A stretch of 64,000 bases of DNA from an uncultured Eubacteriales bacterium (GCA_934476545.1 CAKSOB010000001.1:62001-126000); one strand, 5' to 3'; shown: positions 1 through 8,504, counted from the first letter of the stretch. Numbers and translations: made by a program. Notes: generated by a model from the letters alone, not told the origin.

Positions 1-1943
1 GTGAATCTGACCCGATTTTAAAAAAGGAAGGCGACCTACTGCTTTCCGGCAGTTTTATTGTCAGCGGAAGCTGTAAGGCACGGGTGGAACACGTGGGCGC
101 AGAAAATTACGCTTCTCAAATCACTGCCAGCGCCAAATACATCAAAAAGCCTAACTCCGAGATTTTATCCTCCATCAATCGTATCATCAAATGGATTGGC
201 TTTGCACTGATTCCCATTGGCTTGGCATTGTTCTGCAAGCAGATATTCCTCTCCGGACAATCCTTTGACCGTGCCATTGTCAGCACCGTAGCCGCTTTGG
301 TCGGCATGATTCCGGAAGGCTTGGTGCTGCTGACCAGTGTGGTTTTGGCAGTCAGCGTTATTCGCCTATCTCGCCGAAAAACCTTGGTGCAGGAATTGTT
401 CTGTATTGAAACCCTTGCACGAGTGGACACGCTTTGCTTAGATAAAACCGGTACCATCACAGAGGGAACCATGGAATTAAATGAGATCGTTCCGTTGTCG
501 GATTTACCGATGAAGCAAATTGACGAGGCGCTTGTCGCTCTGATGGCAACTCTACAAGATGAAAATCCCACCGCCAATGCAATTCGTGCTCATTATCAAG
601 CGGAATCAACTGCTTGGCAATGCGAACAGTCTGTACCGTTCTCTTCCGCTCGAAAATGGAGCGGCGTACAATTTGCAGAATACGGCACCTATGTACTGGG
701 GGCAGCAGAATTCGTTTTAGGCGAAAACGCTACCGCCCTCACAGACCGGCTGGAAACATACAACAAAAGCGGACAGCGTGTGTTGGTATTGACACACAGC
801 CCCCTTCCCTTTGCAGACAAGACTTTGCCGAAGGAATTACAGCCGGTAGCATTGCTTTCCATCGGAGATAAAATTCGTCCGGAAGCCAAGCAAACACTGG
901 AATACTTTGCAGAGCAGGGTGTGGATCTGAAGGTAATTTCCGGCGACAATGCGGTAACGGTTGCAAACATTGCCAAACGAGCCGGATTAAAAGACGGTGA
1001 CAATTATGTGAATGCTACTACCCTGACTACCCCGGAACAGCTTGCGGAAGCTGCAAAAACATATAGCGTCTTTGGACGAGTAACGCCGCAGCAAAAACTG
1101 GAATTGGTGCAAGCACTGAAAGCCCAAGGACATACCGTTGCGATGACCGGTGACGGTGTAAACGATGTGCCGGCGCTGAAAGAAGCCGATTGCTCCATTG
1201 CTATGGCTTCCGGCAGTGACGCTGCCCGCACCGTGTCCCAGTTGGTACTGTTAGATTCCAACTTTGCTTCTATGCCGTTGGTGGTACGAGAAGGTCGGCG
1301 CTCCATCAATAACTTGCAGCGGTCTGCCTCTCTCTTCTTAGTAAAAACGCTGTTCTCCACGATTTTGGCAATCGTATTTATTTTCCTCAATCGAGATTAT
1401 CCGTTCCTGCCGCTCCACTTGACCATGATTAGCACCGTATGTATCGGCGCACCGTCCTTTCTGTTGGCGCTGGAACCAAATAACGAACGAATTCGAGGGC
1501 ATTTCATCGCAAACGTCTTGCAAAAGGCTCTGCCCGGCGCCGTCACCATGGCGCTAACGATTATTGCCATTTCGGTTATTTCCTCCTTTATAACATTAAC
1601 TCAAAACCAAATATCCACACTGTGTGTGCTTGCTACCGGTTTTGTATCCCTGCTGGTACTGCTTCGCATTTGCTTGCCGCTGAACTGGATTCGAGGCGGG
1701 CTATTTGCACTGTTTGCAGCCGCATTCGCTGCCGAATGTGCGCTCGCCATGTATGTGGTGCCGGAACGACTTTTAAATATGGTTCCTATGACCGGAACGA
1801 TGGCGATTCTGTTATTGATTCTTTGCGTTTGTGCTACGGGTTTGATGCTGCTTTGCATTATCCTAACCAACCGATTGGTTGTTTCCCGAATCAATCGACT
1901 GTTCGAGCCAAACCACCGAAAAAAATCCCGCAAAAATAAATAA
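1..1943 (+). CDS. Cation-transporting P-type ATPase, CtpE-like (5' end outside window)
   Basis: The reading frame is open from the first complete codon at base 3, so the gene begins before the window. The first residues read ESDP, the end of the TGES dephosphorylation motif of the actuator domain. Downstream come the M4 helix with PEGL, the phosphorylation motif DKTGT (the Asp that forms the aspartyl phosphate), a nucleotide-binding domain, the hinge motif TGDGVNDVPALKEAD and a C-terminal block of hydrophobic helices. Known for the family: ATP-driven cation export across the cytoplasmic membrane. The stretch from PEGL to DKTGT resembles mycobacterial CtpE, a calcium pump, more than heavy-metal P1B pumps (no CPC in M4). 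Calcium as substrate is an inference. About 645 residues are visible and the N-terminal actuator part is missing. A terminator follows directly. Confidence 0.88.
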   Translation, partial: ESDPILKKEGDLLLSGSFIVSGSCKARVEHVGAENYASQITASAKYIKKPNSEILSSINRIIKWIGFALIPIGLALFCKQIFLSGQSFDRAIVSTVAALVGMIPEGLVLLTSVVLAVSVIRLSRRKTLVQELFCIETLARVDTLCLDKTGTITEGTMELNEIVPLSDLPMKQIDEALVALMATLQDENPTANAIRAHYQAESTAWQCEQSVPFSSARKWSGVQFAEYGTYVLGAAEFVLGENATALTDRLETYNKSGQRVLVLTHSPLPFADKTLPKELQPVALLSIGDKIRPEAKQTLEYFAEQGVDLKVISGDNAVTVANIAKRAGLKDGDNYVNATTLTTPEQLAEAAKTYSVFGRVTPQQKLELVQALKAQGHTVAMTGDGVNDVPALKEADCSIAMASGSDAARTVSQLVLLDSNFASMPLVVREGRRSINNLQRSASLFLVKTLFSTILAIVFIFLNRDYPFLPLHLTMISTVCIGAPSFLLALEPNNERIRGHFIANVLQKALPGAVTMALTIIAISVISSFITLTQNQISTLCVLATGFVSLLVLLRICLPLNWIRGGLFALFAAAFAAECALAMYVVPERLLNMVPMTGTMAILLLILCVCATGLMLLCIILTNRLVVSRINRLFEPNHRKKSRKNK

Positions 1944-1984
1944 AAAACGCTCTGCTTGCAAGTTCCGCAGGCAGGGCGTTTTTC
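1944..1984 (+). terminator. Intrinsic terminator of the P-type ATPase gene
   Basis: Directly after the stop codon an inverted repeat with arms around AACGCTCTGC and GCAGGCAGGGCGTT is followed by a T run. The position fits rho-independent termination of the upstream ATPase gene. Confidence 0.8.
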
Positions 1985-1995
1985 ATCTTTTAAGC

Positions 1996-2023
1996 ACAAA
2001 AAATCCCCCGCTCCTGCGGGGGA
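1996..2023 (-). terminator. Intrinsic terminator of the zinc-ribbon gene
   Basis: Read on the minus strand, a GC-rich hairpin (CCCCCGC, loop, GCGGGGG) is followed by six to seven T. It lies just past the stop of the small gene at 2035-2274. Confidence 0.8.
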
Positions 2024-2034
2024 CCCTTTGCAGT

Positions 2035-2274
2035 TTATTTCTGCTCCTCAATCGGTACATAACATTTGTTTTCAACATCCTGTTTGTAATCCTGACGCTT
2101 GCCGCAGCCCCAGCAAACAGTACGAATCACGGAGAAATCTGTCTTTCCTTCCGGACCGATACCAAAGTTGCTGACTCTTTTGCCGCATTGGGGGCAAACT
2201 TCAACGATGTACTCCGGTTTCATGCTTTCAATATATTCCCGGGAATTAGGCAATACTTCTCTTTTTTCTTCCAT
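2035..2274 (-). CDS. Small zinc-ribbon protein of unknown function
   Basis: A 79-residue protein with two CxxC pairs, CPQC near residue 28 and CWGC near residue 54, spaced like a treble-clef or rubredoxin-type zinc ribbon. The N-terminal third is acidic and helical. No signal peptide or membrane segment is visible, so it is probably cytoplasmic. The start ATG lies behind a good GGAGG. The gene is monocistronic, with its own terminator. I do not recognise a characterised homologue; the cysteine pattern supports metal binding but not a specific role. Confidence 0.7.
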   Translation of the reverse strand: MEEKREVLPNSREYIESMKPEYIVEVCPQCGKRVSNFGIGPEGKTDFSVIRTVCWGCGKRQDYKQDVENKCYVPIEEQK

Positions 2275-2420
2275 TGGAAATAACCTCCATTATATTTTGT
2301 TCCATATCTTTAATTATACACAAATATGACAGAATAGCAAGCAAACTTTCTTCCATTTTGGAGATTTCATGATTTGCCCAAAGATACCCGGAAAAAATTA
2401 TTTGATTTTCCAAAAATCCC

Positions 2421-3182
2421 TTAGCTGGCACTTTTCATCTGCAAGCGCAGCTTGTCGCTAATCATAGCAATGAACTCGCTGTTTGTGGGTTTTCCCCTAG
2501 TATTGTGAATCGTGTACCCAAAATAAGAGTTCAGCACATCCACATCTCCTCGATCCCATGCGACTTCAATGGCGTGACGAATGGCACGCTCCACACGGGA
2601 GGAGGTCGTTTCATACTGCTTGGCAACAGAGGGATATAACTGCTTTGTCACAGCATTGATAATCTCCGGTGTTTCGATTGCCATTAAAATGGAATCCCGT
2701 AAGTAATGGTATCCTTTAATGTGCGCCGGCACACCAATTTGATGGAGGATCTCTGTCACCTGTAATTCCACATCGCCCCGCTCGGAGCGCTCCGGCGGGT
2801 GCTGTTCTCCATGTGCAGCAAACTGCAACATTCTCTGCGCCAGTTCCGCCGGATTGAAAGGGCTAATCGTAAAATAAGACGCACCACTTTGCAATACTTC
2901 ACGCTCTAATGTGGGACTGCTAAATGCAGATTTTACAAAAAACAGCGGCACCTTCTCCACCGAACGACGGGTAGCGTTGATGACGCCAATGGCGTCCAAA
3001 CCCGGCATAAACAAGTCGATAAGAACAAAATCCGGTATATCTCGCTTAATACGTTCCATCACCTGAAACCCGTCCTTTTTCACGAAGATCGGCTCCATTC
3101 CTGCTTCCTGAAAGGCACGGGAAACATCCCGGTTCCATTCGGCACTATCGTCTGAAATGAGTAATTTATACTGTTTTTCCAT
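2421..3182 (-). CDS. spo0A: Stage 0 sporulation response regulator Spo0A
   Basis: Master regulator of entry into sporulation. The receiver domain (about residues 1-125) has the acidic pair D11/D12 and the phospho-acceptor D56. The C-terminal DNA-binding domain (about 140-253) carries the hallmark Spo0A helices, including the HQIGVPAHIKGYHYLR and ETTSSRVERAIRHAIE stretches and GKPTNSEFIAMI near the end. The length (253 aa) is slightly shorter than the usual 260-270. Oddity: the invariant receiver lysine of the KPF motif is serine (ISPF, S107; codon AGC read directly). The gene lies downstream of spoIVB as in Bacillus and most clostridia, but has its own promoter-like sequence and a 0A-box-like site in the 245-bp gap. 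GGAGG precedes the ATG. Confidence 0.97.
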   Translation of the reverse strand: MEKQYKLLISDDSAEWNRDVSRAFQEAGMEPIFVKKDGFQVMERIKRDIPDFVLIDLFMPGLDAIGVINATRRSVEKVPLFFVKSAFSSPTLEREVLQSGASYFTISPFNPAELAQRMLQFAAHGEQHPPERSERGDVELQVTEILHQIGVPAHIKGYHYLRDSILMAIETPEIINAVTKQLYPSVAKQYETTSSRVERAIRHAIEVAWDRGDVDVLNSYFGYTIHNTRGKPTNSEFIAMISDKLRLQMKSAS

Positions 3183-3215
3183 GATTTTTCCTCCTATACT
3201 GCTTTCGTTGGTTTT

Positions 3216-3244
3216 AGTTTACCATAAATTGGTAAAAATGGCAA
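3216..3244 (-). promoter_or_regulatory. Probable sigma-A promoter of spo0A
   Basis: On the minus strand TTGCCA and TAAACT are separated by exactly 17 nt, about 30 nt upstream of the spo0A ATG. Both hexamers match the sigma-A consensus imperfectly (4 of 6 each), so this is a moderate call. Confidence 0.5.
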
Positions 3245-3376
3245 GAAATATTTTTGTTGGATTTGGAGAAAATAATTAAAAGTCGTGAAAAACCTAGTAT
3301 TTTCCTAATAAAATTGATTTCTTAACATTTTATTCCGTTGGTTATATTTGCCAACTTTCTACGGATTTTTTCAACA

Positions 3377-3383
3377 TTCGACA
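3377..3383 (-). promoter_or_regulatory. Candidate 0A box (Spo0A binding site)
   Basis: The minus strand reads TGTCGAA, identical to the 0A-box consensus TGNCGAA. It lies between the spoIVB terminator and spo0A, about 195 bp upstream of the spo0A start. A 7-mer can occur by chance, but its position suggests autoregulation. Confidence 0.45.
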
Positions 3384-3393
3384 AGGCTTTTCG

Positions 3394-3421
3394 CAAAAAA
3401 ATACAGAGGGAATCCCTCTGC
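3394..3421 (-). terminator. Intrinsic terminator after spoIVB
   Basis: Minus-strand hairpin CAGAGGGA / TCCCTCTG followed by a T-rich run with seven consecutive T, a few bases past the spoIVB stop. It should separate spoIVB from spo0A transcription at least partly. Confidence 0.8.
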
Positions 3422-3427
3422 TTCTGC

Positions 3428-4636
3428 TCATCGTCCCGCTGCTTTCAGCATATCCTCAATTAAAATTCCATACCCTCTAGTCGGGTCATGAATGAATACA
3501 TGGGTAACCGCTCCCACCAATTTGCCATCCTGCAAAATCGGACTGCCGCTCATTCCCTGCACAATTCCCCCTGTGGTTTGAAGTAAGGTTTCATCTGTAA
3601 TTCGCACCACCAAGTTTTTCACATCTTGATCTTCTCGCAAATCCACCGATTCAATGATCGCCTCATACCGCCGCGGTGTATTTCCTTCTATGGTGGTGAG
3701 AATCTCTGCCGGACCGGTATGAACCTCTTGTTTTCTGGCAGTGGTCACAGCTTCTCCGGTAACGGGTATTGTATCCATGGTTCCGTATACGCCGGCATCG
3801 CTGTTTTGCTGCAATCTTCCAACCGCATGGTCATCGGTAAAGTAGCCTTTCAACTCGCCGGCATCTCCTTGCCGCCCTTTCTGCACACCGCAAATCGTTA
3901 CAGGGACAATCTCGCCTTTCCCCAAAGGCATCAGATTTCCGGTATCTGCATCGCAAATTCCATGTCCTAACCCACCGAACATCCCCGTTTCCGGTCGATA
4001 AAATGTGATGATTCCGATTCCTGCGGTGCTGTCCCGCACCCAAATTCCGCCACGATAGTTCCCGTCAAACTCCGACTGCACCGGCGTCACCGAAATGGTT
4101 TTCTCCGTTTCTCCGCGCAATATCTTTAACATCACCGGAGCGCCGTTGCTTCGCGCCATCACTTCTCCTACCTGCTCTGTTTTTGTCACCGGTTCCCCGT
4201 TCAATTCCAACAGAATATCTCCTATTTGAACGCCTGCTTCCGCAGCGGGGCAGCGATCACCTCTCGTTGTGGAGATTTCCGATAACCCCACCACCATCAC
4301 GCCATCTGTAAATAACTTGATACCAAAAGGCGTTCCGCAAGGAACAACAGAAATTGCTTCCGTTTCTGTTACGGTGACGGTTTTAATCGGAAAGATAGAA
4401 AACAACGACACGGTTACCTGATACCGTTTTGCGGAAAGATGACCGCTCGCCTGCTCGCTATCTTCATCGGACACCGGCGATGTCATCAAGCCCATGGCTG
4501 ACAGATCCAAGCGCTCTCCCTGTGCAACCGTAAACGTATCCGGAATGCTTTGTGCTACTACCGAAAGGAATCCGGTGAGCGATATGATCCCTGCCGCAAA
4601 TAAACCGAACAGGGTTCTGCGGATTCGTTTTTTCAT
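3428..4636 (-). CDS. spoIVB: SpoIVB serine peptidase (sporulation checkpoint protease)
   Basis: Signalling peptidase of the S55 family. In sporulating Firmicutes it is secreted from the forespore into the intermembrane space and triggers pro-sigma-K processing. The 402-residue protein has an N-terminal membrane segment (about 8-28), a PDZ domain (about 100-185, including the GVQIGDILLELNGEPV stretch) and the peptidase domain with probable catalytic His225 in GLGHG and Ser363 in GMSGSP. Length and domain order are normal for the family. The start ATG has a strong AAGGAGG at correct spacing. It lies upstream of spo0A in the same orientation, the conserved arrangement, but a terminator separates the two. 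Confidence 0.96.
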   Translation of the reverse strand: MKKRIRRTLFGLFAAGIISLTGFLSVVAQSIPDTFTVAQGERLDLSAMGLMTSPVSDEDSEQASGHLSAKRYQVTVSLFSIFPIKTVTVTETEAISVVPCGTPFGIKLFTDGVMVVGLSEISTTRGDRCPAAEAGVQIGDILLELNGEPVTKTEQVGEVMARSNGAPVMLKILRGETEKTISVTPVQSEFDGNYRGGIWVRDSTAGIGIITFYRPETGMFGGLGHGICDADTGNLMPLGKGEIVPVTICGVQKGRQGDAGELKGYFTDDHAVGRLQQNSDAGVYGTMDTIPVTGEAVTTARKQEVHTGPAEILTTIEGNTPRRYEAIIESVDLREDQDVKNLVVRITDETLLQTTGGIVQGMSGSPILQDGKLVGAVTHVFIHDPTRGYGILIEDMLKAAGR

Positions 4637-4800
4637 AAAAAAAGACCTCCTTCCCCAACGGATTTTCGTTGGAACCTGTCGTTACTTTGTGCAGGCGGCG
4701 GTCGTTTAAAATGGCAATTCCGGTATCCTTCGACAAATTTTGTATATACTCTGCTTTCTTATGGGGATTGGATAGAGATTGCCCAAAATTACGCAAAGAA

Positions 4801-4833
4801 AAAAGGCTTTCTTAAACCGATCAGAAAGCCTTT
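4801..4833 (-). terminator. Terminator of the secreted-protein gene 4853-5257
   Basis: Hairpin with arms AAAGGCTTTCT and AGAAAGCCTTT, followed on the minus strand by a T run, about 20 bp past the stop codon at 4853. Confidence 0.75.
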
Positions 4834-4852
4834 GGATTCCAAAATTTGGTAT

Positions 4853-5257
4853 TTATTTTTTCAACTTCAGAAGTGTCAAATCCTTTGCCGGAACATAGCT
4901 GCGTTTTCTGCTTCCAAACTTTGCACGCAGTGCAACAGCAATTCCGGTAACGGTAGCGGCGGCGGCTACCAACACAAATCCGAGCAGACTGGGCATTCCC
5001 TTGCTCTCTGTCTGTGTTTCTAAAACACTAACCTTGGCATCTGCCATTGGGAGTTCTTCTTCAACGAATGTAACTTCACTCTCTGTTCCGGTTCCCTCGG
5101 AACCGGACTCTGCCGAAGCATCCACCTGCACAGATGATGCGGTTGACTCATCGACCTCTTCTGCATGGACAAGACTTGCGGCGGAGCACCCCAAAATCAC
5201 GCCCAAAGCCAGACAAAGCATTGCCGCAACTACGGCAAGCTTTTTTGCTGCAACCAT
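4853..5257 (-). CDS. Exported, C-terminally membrane-anchored protein of unknown function
   Basis: A 134-residue protein built as signal peptide, acidic Ser/Glu/Val-rich stretch (about 33-85), a single membrane segment (about 88-110) and a short basic cytoplasmic tail. The N-terminal signal could be cleaved after the VHA at residues 30-32, or be lipidated at C24 (the ILGC context fits a lipobox). No catalytic motif is visible. GGAGG precedes the ATG. The gene is monocistronic, with its own promoter and a perfect palindrome at the expected start of transcription. Its layout resembles the unrelated-looking protein at 43702-44097. I cannot assign a function. Confidence 0.65.
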   Translation of the reverse strand: MVAAKKLAVVAAMLCLALGVILGCSAASLVHAEEVDESTASSVQVDASAESGSEGTGTESEVTFVEEELPMADAKVSVLETQTESKGMPSLLGFVLVAAAATVTGIAVALRAKFGSRKRSYVPAKDLTLLKLKK

Positions 5258-5328
5258 TCAAAATCCTCCAAACAATTCGCCGCAACAAATTGCGCCCAAC
5301 AGGGATCGCAGTGCGACGTTTCTCTCTG

Positions 5329-5344
5329 GTAACAAACTTGTTAC
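5329..5344. repeat. Perfect palindrome at the transcription start of gene 4853-5257
   Basis: GTAACAA and TTGTTAC are perfectly complementary and separated by 2 bp. The element lies just downstream of the -10 hexamer, over the expected +1, an operator-like position. Two more short inverted repeats follow in the leader: TCGCA/TGCGA at 5306-5316 and CGCAA/TTGCG at 5281-5294. Confidence 0.5.
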
Positions 5345-5345
5345 T

Positions 5346-5374
5346 AGTTTAACATGAAATCTGGACAATTGCAA
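5346..5374 (-). promoter_or_regulatory. Sigma-A-like promoter of gene 4853-5257
   Basis: Minus-strand TTGCAA and TAAACT with a 17-nt spacer, about 90 nt upstream of the start codon. It overlaps the edge of the palindrome at 5329-5344. Confidence 0.55.
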
Positions 5375-5488
5375 GATTTCGACTTATTTGTTCATAGTTT
5401 TTTCAAATATTTTCACGAATCCGGTCGGAAAACACTCTATTTTTTGAAAAAATGTCTACTTTTTCTGACGATTTCTCTTTTTTGCTGC

Positions 5489-5521
5489 AAAAAAGACCAC
5501 ACAAAATCATGTGGTCTTTAT
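5489..5521 (-). terminator. Terminator of the murE-murF operon
   Basis: Hairpin AAAGACCACA / TGTGGTCTTT followed on the minus strand by six T, a few bases past the murF stop. Confidence 0.85.
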
Positions 5522-5527
5522 GTACTC

Positions 5528-6976
5528 TTATTCTGCTTCGGCAGCTTGTTCTACTTGCTGTTGCTCTGTTTTTTCCGCATCTTGGGCAGCAGCCACTCCT
5601 TCTACGCCGTGCTGCAACAAACCACGAACGATTTCATCGGTTTTCATGCCACGAGAGCCCTTTACGATGACACAGTCGCCCGGACGCAGCTTATGCTGCA
5701 AGTATTTGATGGCCTGCTCGTTGTCCTTTTGAGAGCAAACCAGCACTGCCGGATTGACTGCCTTTGCACCCTTTCCGATATTCTCTGCCCGCTTGCCTAC
5801 GGTAACGAGTACGCTGACACCGGCTTCTGCCACTGCCACGCCTACATCATAGTGGGCTTGGTCGGACAGTTCGCCCAACTCCAACATATCTGCCAGAACA
5901 GCAACACGCCGTCCACGGCACTCTAAGCCACTCAGCACGTCTAACCCGCTGCGGATAGAATCCGGGCTGGCATTGTAAGTATCGTCAATCACGGTGATGC
6001 CGTTGACCTCATGAATCTCCTGTCGCATGGCAGGCGGCACATACTCCGCAATCTTGTCGATTACTGCATCTAAGTTCAAGCCAAGATAATCCGCCACAGC
6101 AATGGCTGCCAGAGAGTTCAGCACATTGTGCTTACCCAGTGTAGGCAGATAAACAGTGCGTCCCTGAATTGGCGTTTGCAGCGCATAGGTGGTATGTTTA
6201 TCCTCCGTTACAATATGCTTTGCCTGATAATGCGCATTGTATCTGGTACCGTACACGATCGTCTTGCATGGCAAGAAGCCAATGAGAGAACTCAACAGCG
6301 GATCATCGCCGTTAATAAACAGCACCGACTTCTTGGTGAAGTAATCCATGATATGGAGTTTTTCCATCAGAATATTTTTTTGTGTTTTTAAATTTTCAAT
6401 ATGGGACATTCCGATATTGGTAATCACTGCAAAATTAGGGCGAGCAATTTCTGCCAAACGGGACATCTCACCCTTTTCGCTCATACCCATCTCAATGACC
6501 GCTACAGTATGCTCCGGCTCCAGCCCAAACAAGGTAATCGGCAAACCGACTTGGCTGTTGAAATTACCCTTTGTTTTCATCACGTTTTCTTCGGCAGAAA
6601 GCGCCAGCGCCAACATCTCTTTGGTTGTGGTTTTGCCCACACTGCCGGTCACACCGATAATCGGAATGGTAAATTGATTCCGATAGGCTTTTGCGATTTC
6701 CTGCAAAGCAGTCTGCGTATCCTGCACATAGATCCAACAGTGAGCAGGGTCATCCATCTCCTGATGCTCTTGAGTCAAGGTTGCCACAGCCCCCTTTGCA
6801 AATGCCGAACCGATATAGCCGTGACCGTTACTCCGCTCTCCGATGAGTGGTACAAATAAGTCCCCCTCCTTTGTGCGGCGGCTGTCGATGGAACCGCCAT
6901 GCACAACGGTTTCCGGATTGCCGCACAGCAACACGCCGTTGCAGCTATTGATAATTTCTTTCACTGTCATTTCCAT
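5528..6976 (-). CDS. murF: UDP-N-acetylmuramoyl-tripeptide:D-alanyl-D-alanine ligase MurF
   Basis: Adds the D-Ala-D-Ala dipeptide to UDP-MurNAc-tripeptide in cytoplasmic peptidoglycan precursor synthesis. The 482-residue protein has the Mur ligase N-domain, the ATP-binding loop GVTGSVGKTTTKEM (about 108-121), the central-domain stretch TNIGMSHIENL and a C-terminal Mur domain with IDDTYNASPDS. The last 30 residues are a Gln/Ala/Glu-rich tail without known role. The start ATG is 2 nt after the murE stop and has AAGGGGGG at 9 nt, so the two genes are almost certainly co-translated from one message. Confidence 0.96.
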   Translation of the reverse strand: MEMTVKEIINSCNGVLLCGNPETVVHGGSIDSRRTKEGDLFVPLIGERSNGHGYIGSAFAKGAVATLTQEHQEMDDPAHCWIYVQDTQTALQEIAKAYRNQFTIPIIGVTGSVGKTTTKEMLALALSAEENVMKTKGNFNSQVGLPITLFGLEPEHTVAVIEMGMSEKGEMSRLAEIARPNFAVITNIGMSHIENLKTQKNILMEKLHIMDYFTKKSVLFINGDDPLLSSLIGFLPCKTIVYGTRYNAHYQAKHIVTEDKHTTYALQTPIQGRTVYLPTLGKHNVLNSLAAIAVADYLGLNLDAVIDKIAEYVPPAMRQEIHEVNGITVIDDTYNASPDSIRSGLDVLSGLECRGRRVAVLADMLELGELSDQAHYDVGVAVAEAGVSVLVTVGKRAENIGKGAKAVNPAVLVCSQKDNEQAIKYLQHKLRPGDCVIVKGSRGMKTDEIVRGLLQHGVEGVAAAQDAEKTEQQQVEQAAEAE

Positions 6977-6978
6977 GC

Positions 6979-8448
6979 TCAGATTCCCCCCTTGGTTTTT
7001 CGCTCTTCCAAAATCTCTTGAACAACTTCTCGTTCATCAAAATGATATTTTACGCCTCGAATCTCCTGATAATCCTCATGCCCTTTTCCTGCCAGCACAA
7101 TGATATCCCCAATCTGGGCGTGCTCGATGCAGTAACGGATCGCTTCCCGACGATCTGGCACCACTACAGACTTGCCGTTGGTTTTCTGCATTCCCACCTG
7201 AATATCCGCAATGATGTCCATTACATCTTCATCACGAGAGTTATCGGCAGTGATGACAGACAAATCTGCCAAACGACCGCAAACCTCGCCCATCTCAAAC
7301 CGGCGTACCTTTGGACGGTTTCCACCGGCACCAAACAGACAAACCAACCGATTGGGATGGTACTCCCGCAGCGTTGTCAGCACATTTTCCATAGAAAGCG
7401 CATTATGGGCATAGTCGATCAACAAGGTGTAATCGCCGTCTACCGGAACGATTTCCACCCGTCCCTTTACTTTTACCGCATCCAGTCCCTCGTTTACTTC
7501 CTCGGCAGTTACGCCAAAATGGCTGCAAACCGCAATGGCTGCCAGCGCATTATAAACGCTGAACTTGCCCGGAATGCCCACCTGCACCTCCTGCTGCTGC
7601 CCCCGGTGGGTCAACGTGAAGCCCACACCCAAATAACCGGGATGGCGCAGTAAATGTGCATTGCTTCCCCGGAAGTCCACCCCATCGCCAAAACCGTAGG
7701 TTTCAATTTGACAGGTGTGTCCATCAATGATTGCCTGCCAGCTTGGATCATCCACATTGATGATACCGGTTTTGCACTGGCGGAACAACAACTGCTTACA
7801 GTGCAGATATTCTTCCATATCCTTGTGCTCTACGCCGCCAATATGGTCGTGAGAGAAATTGGTAAACAATCCGTAATCAAATGTCATGCCATCGGTGCGG
7901 TGTGCCTTCAAGCCAATGGAGGAGGCTTCAATGACCACCGTATCGCAGCCGCTCTCTACCATCTTTCGCAGATACTTCTGCATCTCATAGGATTCCGGTG
8001 TGGTATTATTGGTTTTTATGATCTCTTCCCCAATGACAATCCCGATGGTACCGATCAATCCTGTCTTATGCCCTGCACGCTGCAAAATAGAACGAACCAT
8101 CCACGCTGTCGTTGTCTTTCCCTTTGTTCCGGTCAATCCAATTACAGTCAACGCCTCTGCCGGGTGACCGAAAAAAGCAGCAGATACTTCTGCCAATGCT
8201 TTTCTGGTATTCTCCACCACTAAAACAGGAACGGACAACGTGATCGGTTCTTCCGCCAAAATTGCAGCCGCACCTTGCTCTGCCGCTTTTGCAGCAAAGT
8301 CATGTCCGTCCACCGCAGCGCCCCGCAGACAAACAAACAAACATCCCGGTGTTACCTTGCGGGAATCATATACAATATCGGTAATCTCCGGCGTTACGCC
8401 CTCCGGCATTCCCTTTGGCGCATCCGCAAACAGTTCTTTTAGATTCAT
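6979..8448 (-). CDS. murE: UDP-N-acetylmuramoyl-tripeptide synthetase MurE
   Basis: Adds the third stem-peptide residue to UDP-MurNAc-L-Ala-D-Glu. I place the start at 8448 (MNLKELF), behind a GGAGG at 8 nt; an upstream ATG at 8490 has no such signal. Of 489 residues, the P-loop GLTGTKGKTTT is at about 104-114, and the stretch TNFSHDHIGGVEH and the lysine in HCKQLLF (carbamylated in the family) are present. The substrate-selecting motif reads DNSR instead of DNPR; the Arg, which contacts the free carboxylate of meso-diaminopimelate, is kept. I infer a DAP-adding enzyme. First gene of the murE-murF operon. Confidence 0.95.
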   Translation of the reverse strand: MNLKELFADAPKGMPEGVTPEITDIVYDSRKVTPGCLFVCLRGAAVDGHDFAAKAAEQGAAAILAEEPITLSVPVLVVENTRKALAEVSAAFFGHPAEALTVIGLTGTKGKTTTAWMVRSILQRAGHKTGLIGTIGIVIGEEIIKTNNTTPESYEMQKYLRKMVESGCDTVVIEASSIGLKAHRTDGMTFDYGLFTNFSHDHIGGVEHKDMEEYLHCKQLLFRQCKTGIINVDDPSWQAIIDGHTCQIETYGFGDGVDFRGSNAHLLRHPGYLGVGFTLTHRGQQQEVQVGIPGKFSVYNALAAIAVCSHFGVTAEEVNEGLDAVKVKGRVEIVPVDGDYTLLIDYAHNALSMENVLTTLREYHPNRLVCLFGAGGNRPKVRRFEMGEVCGRLADLSVITADNSRDEDVMDIIADIQVGMQKTNGKSVVVPDRREAIRYCIEHAQIGDIIVLAGKGHEDYQEIRGVKYHFDEREVVQEILEERKTKGGI

Positions 8449-8475
8449 AAAAAAACCTCCATACTCTATCTTTTT

Positions 8476-8504
8476 ATGATACAACACCACGGCACCAATG
8501 TCAA
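8476..8504 (-). promoter_or_regulatory. Promoter of murE-murF
   Basis: Minus-strand TTGACA (consensus) and TATCAT with a 17-nt spacer, about 28 nt upstream of the murE start codon. Confidence 0.75.

Noticed and set aside
3216..3376. Sigma-H promoter of spo0A, as in Bacillus
   Set aside because: A GAAT-containing -10-like word exists near 3332, but no AGGA-type -35 at the right distance; too weak to annotate.
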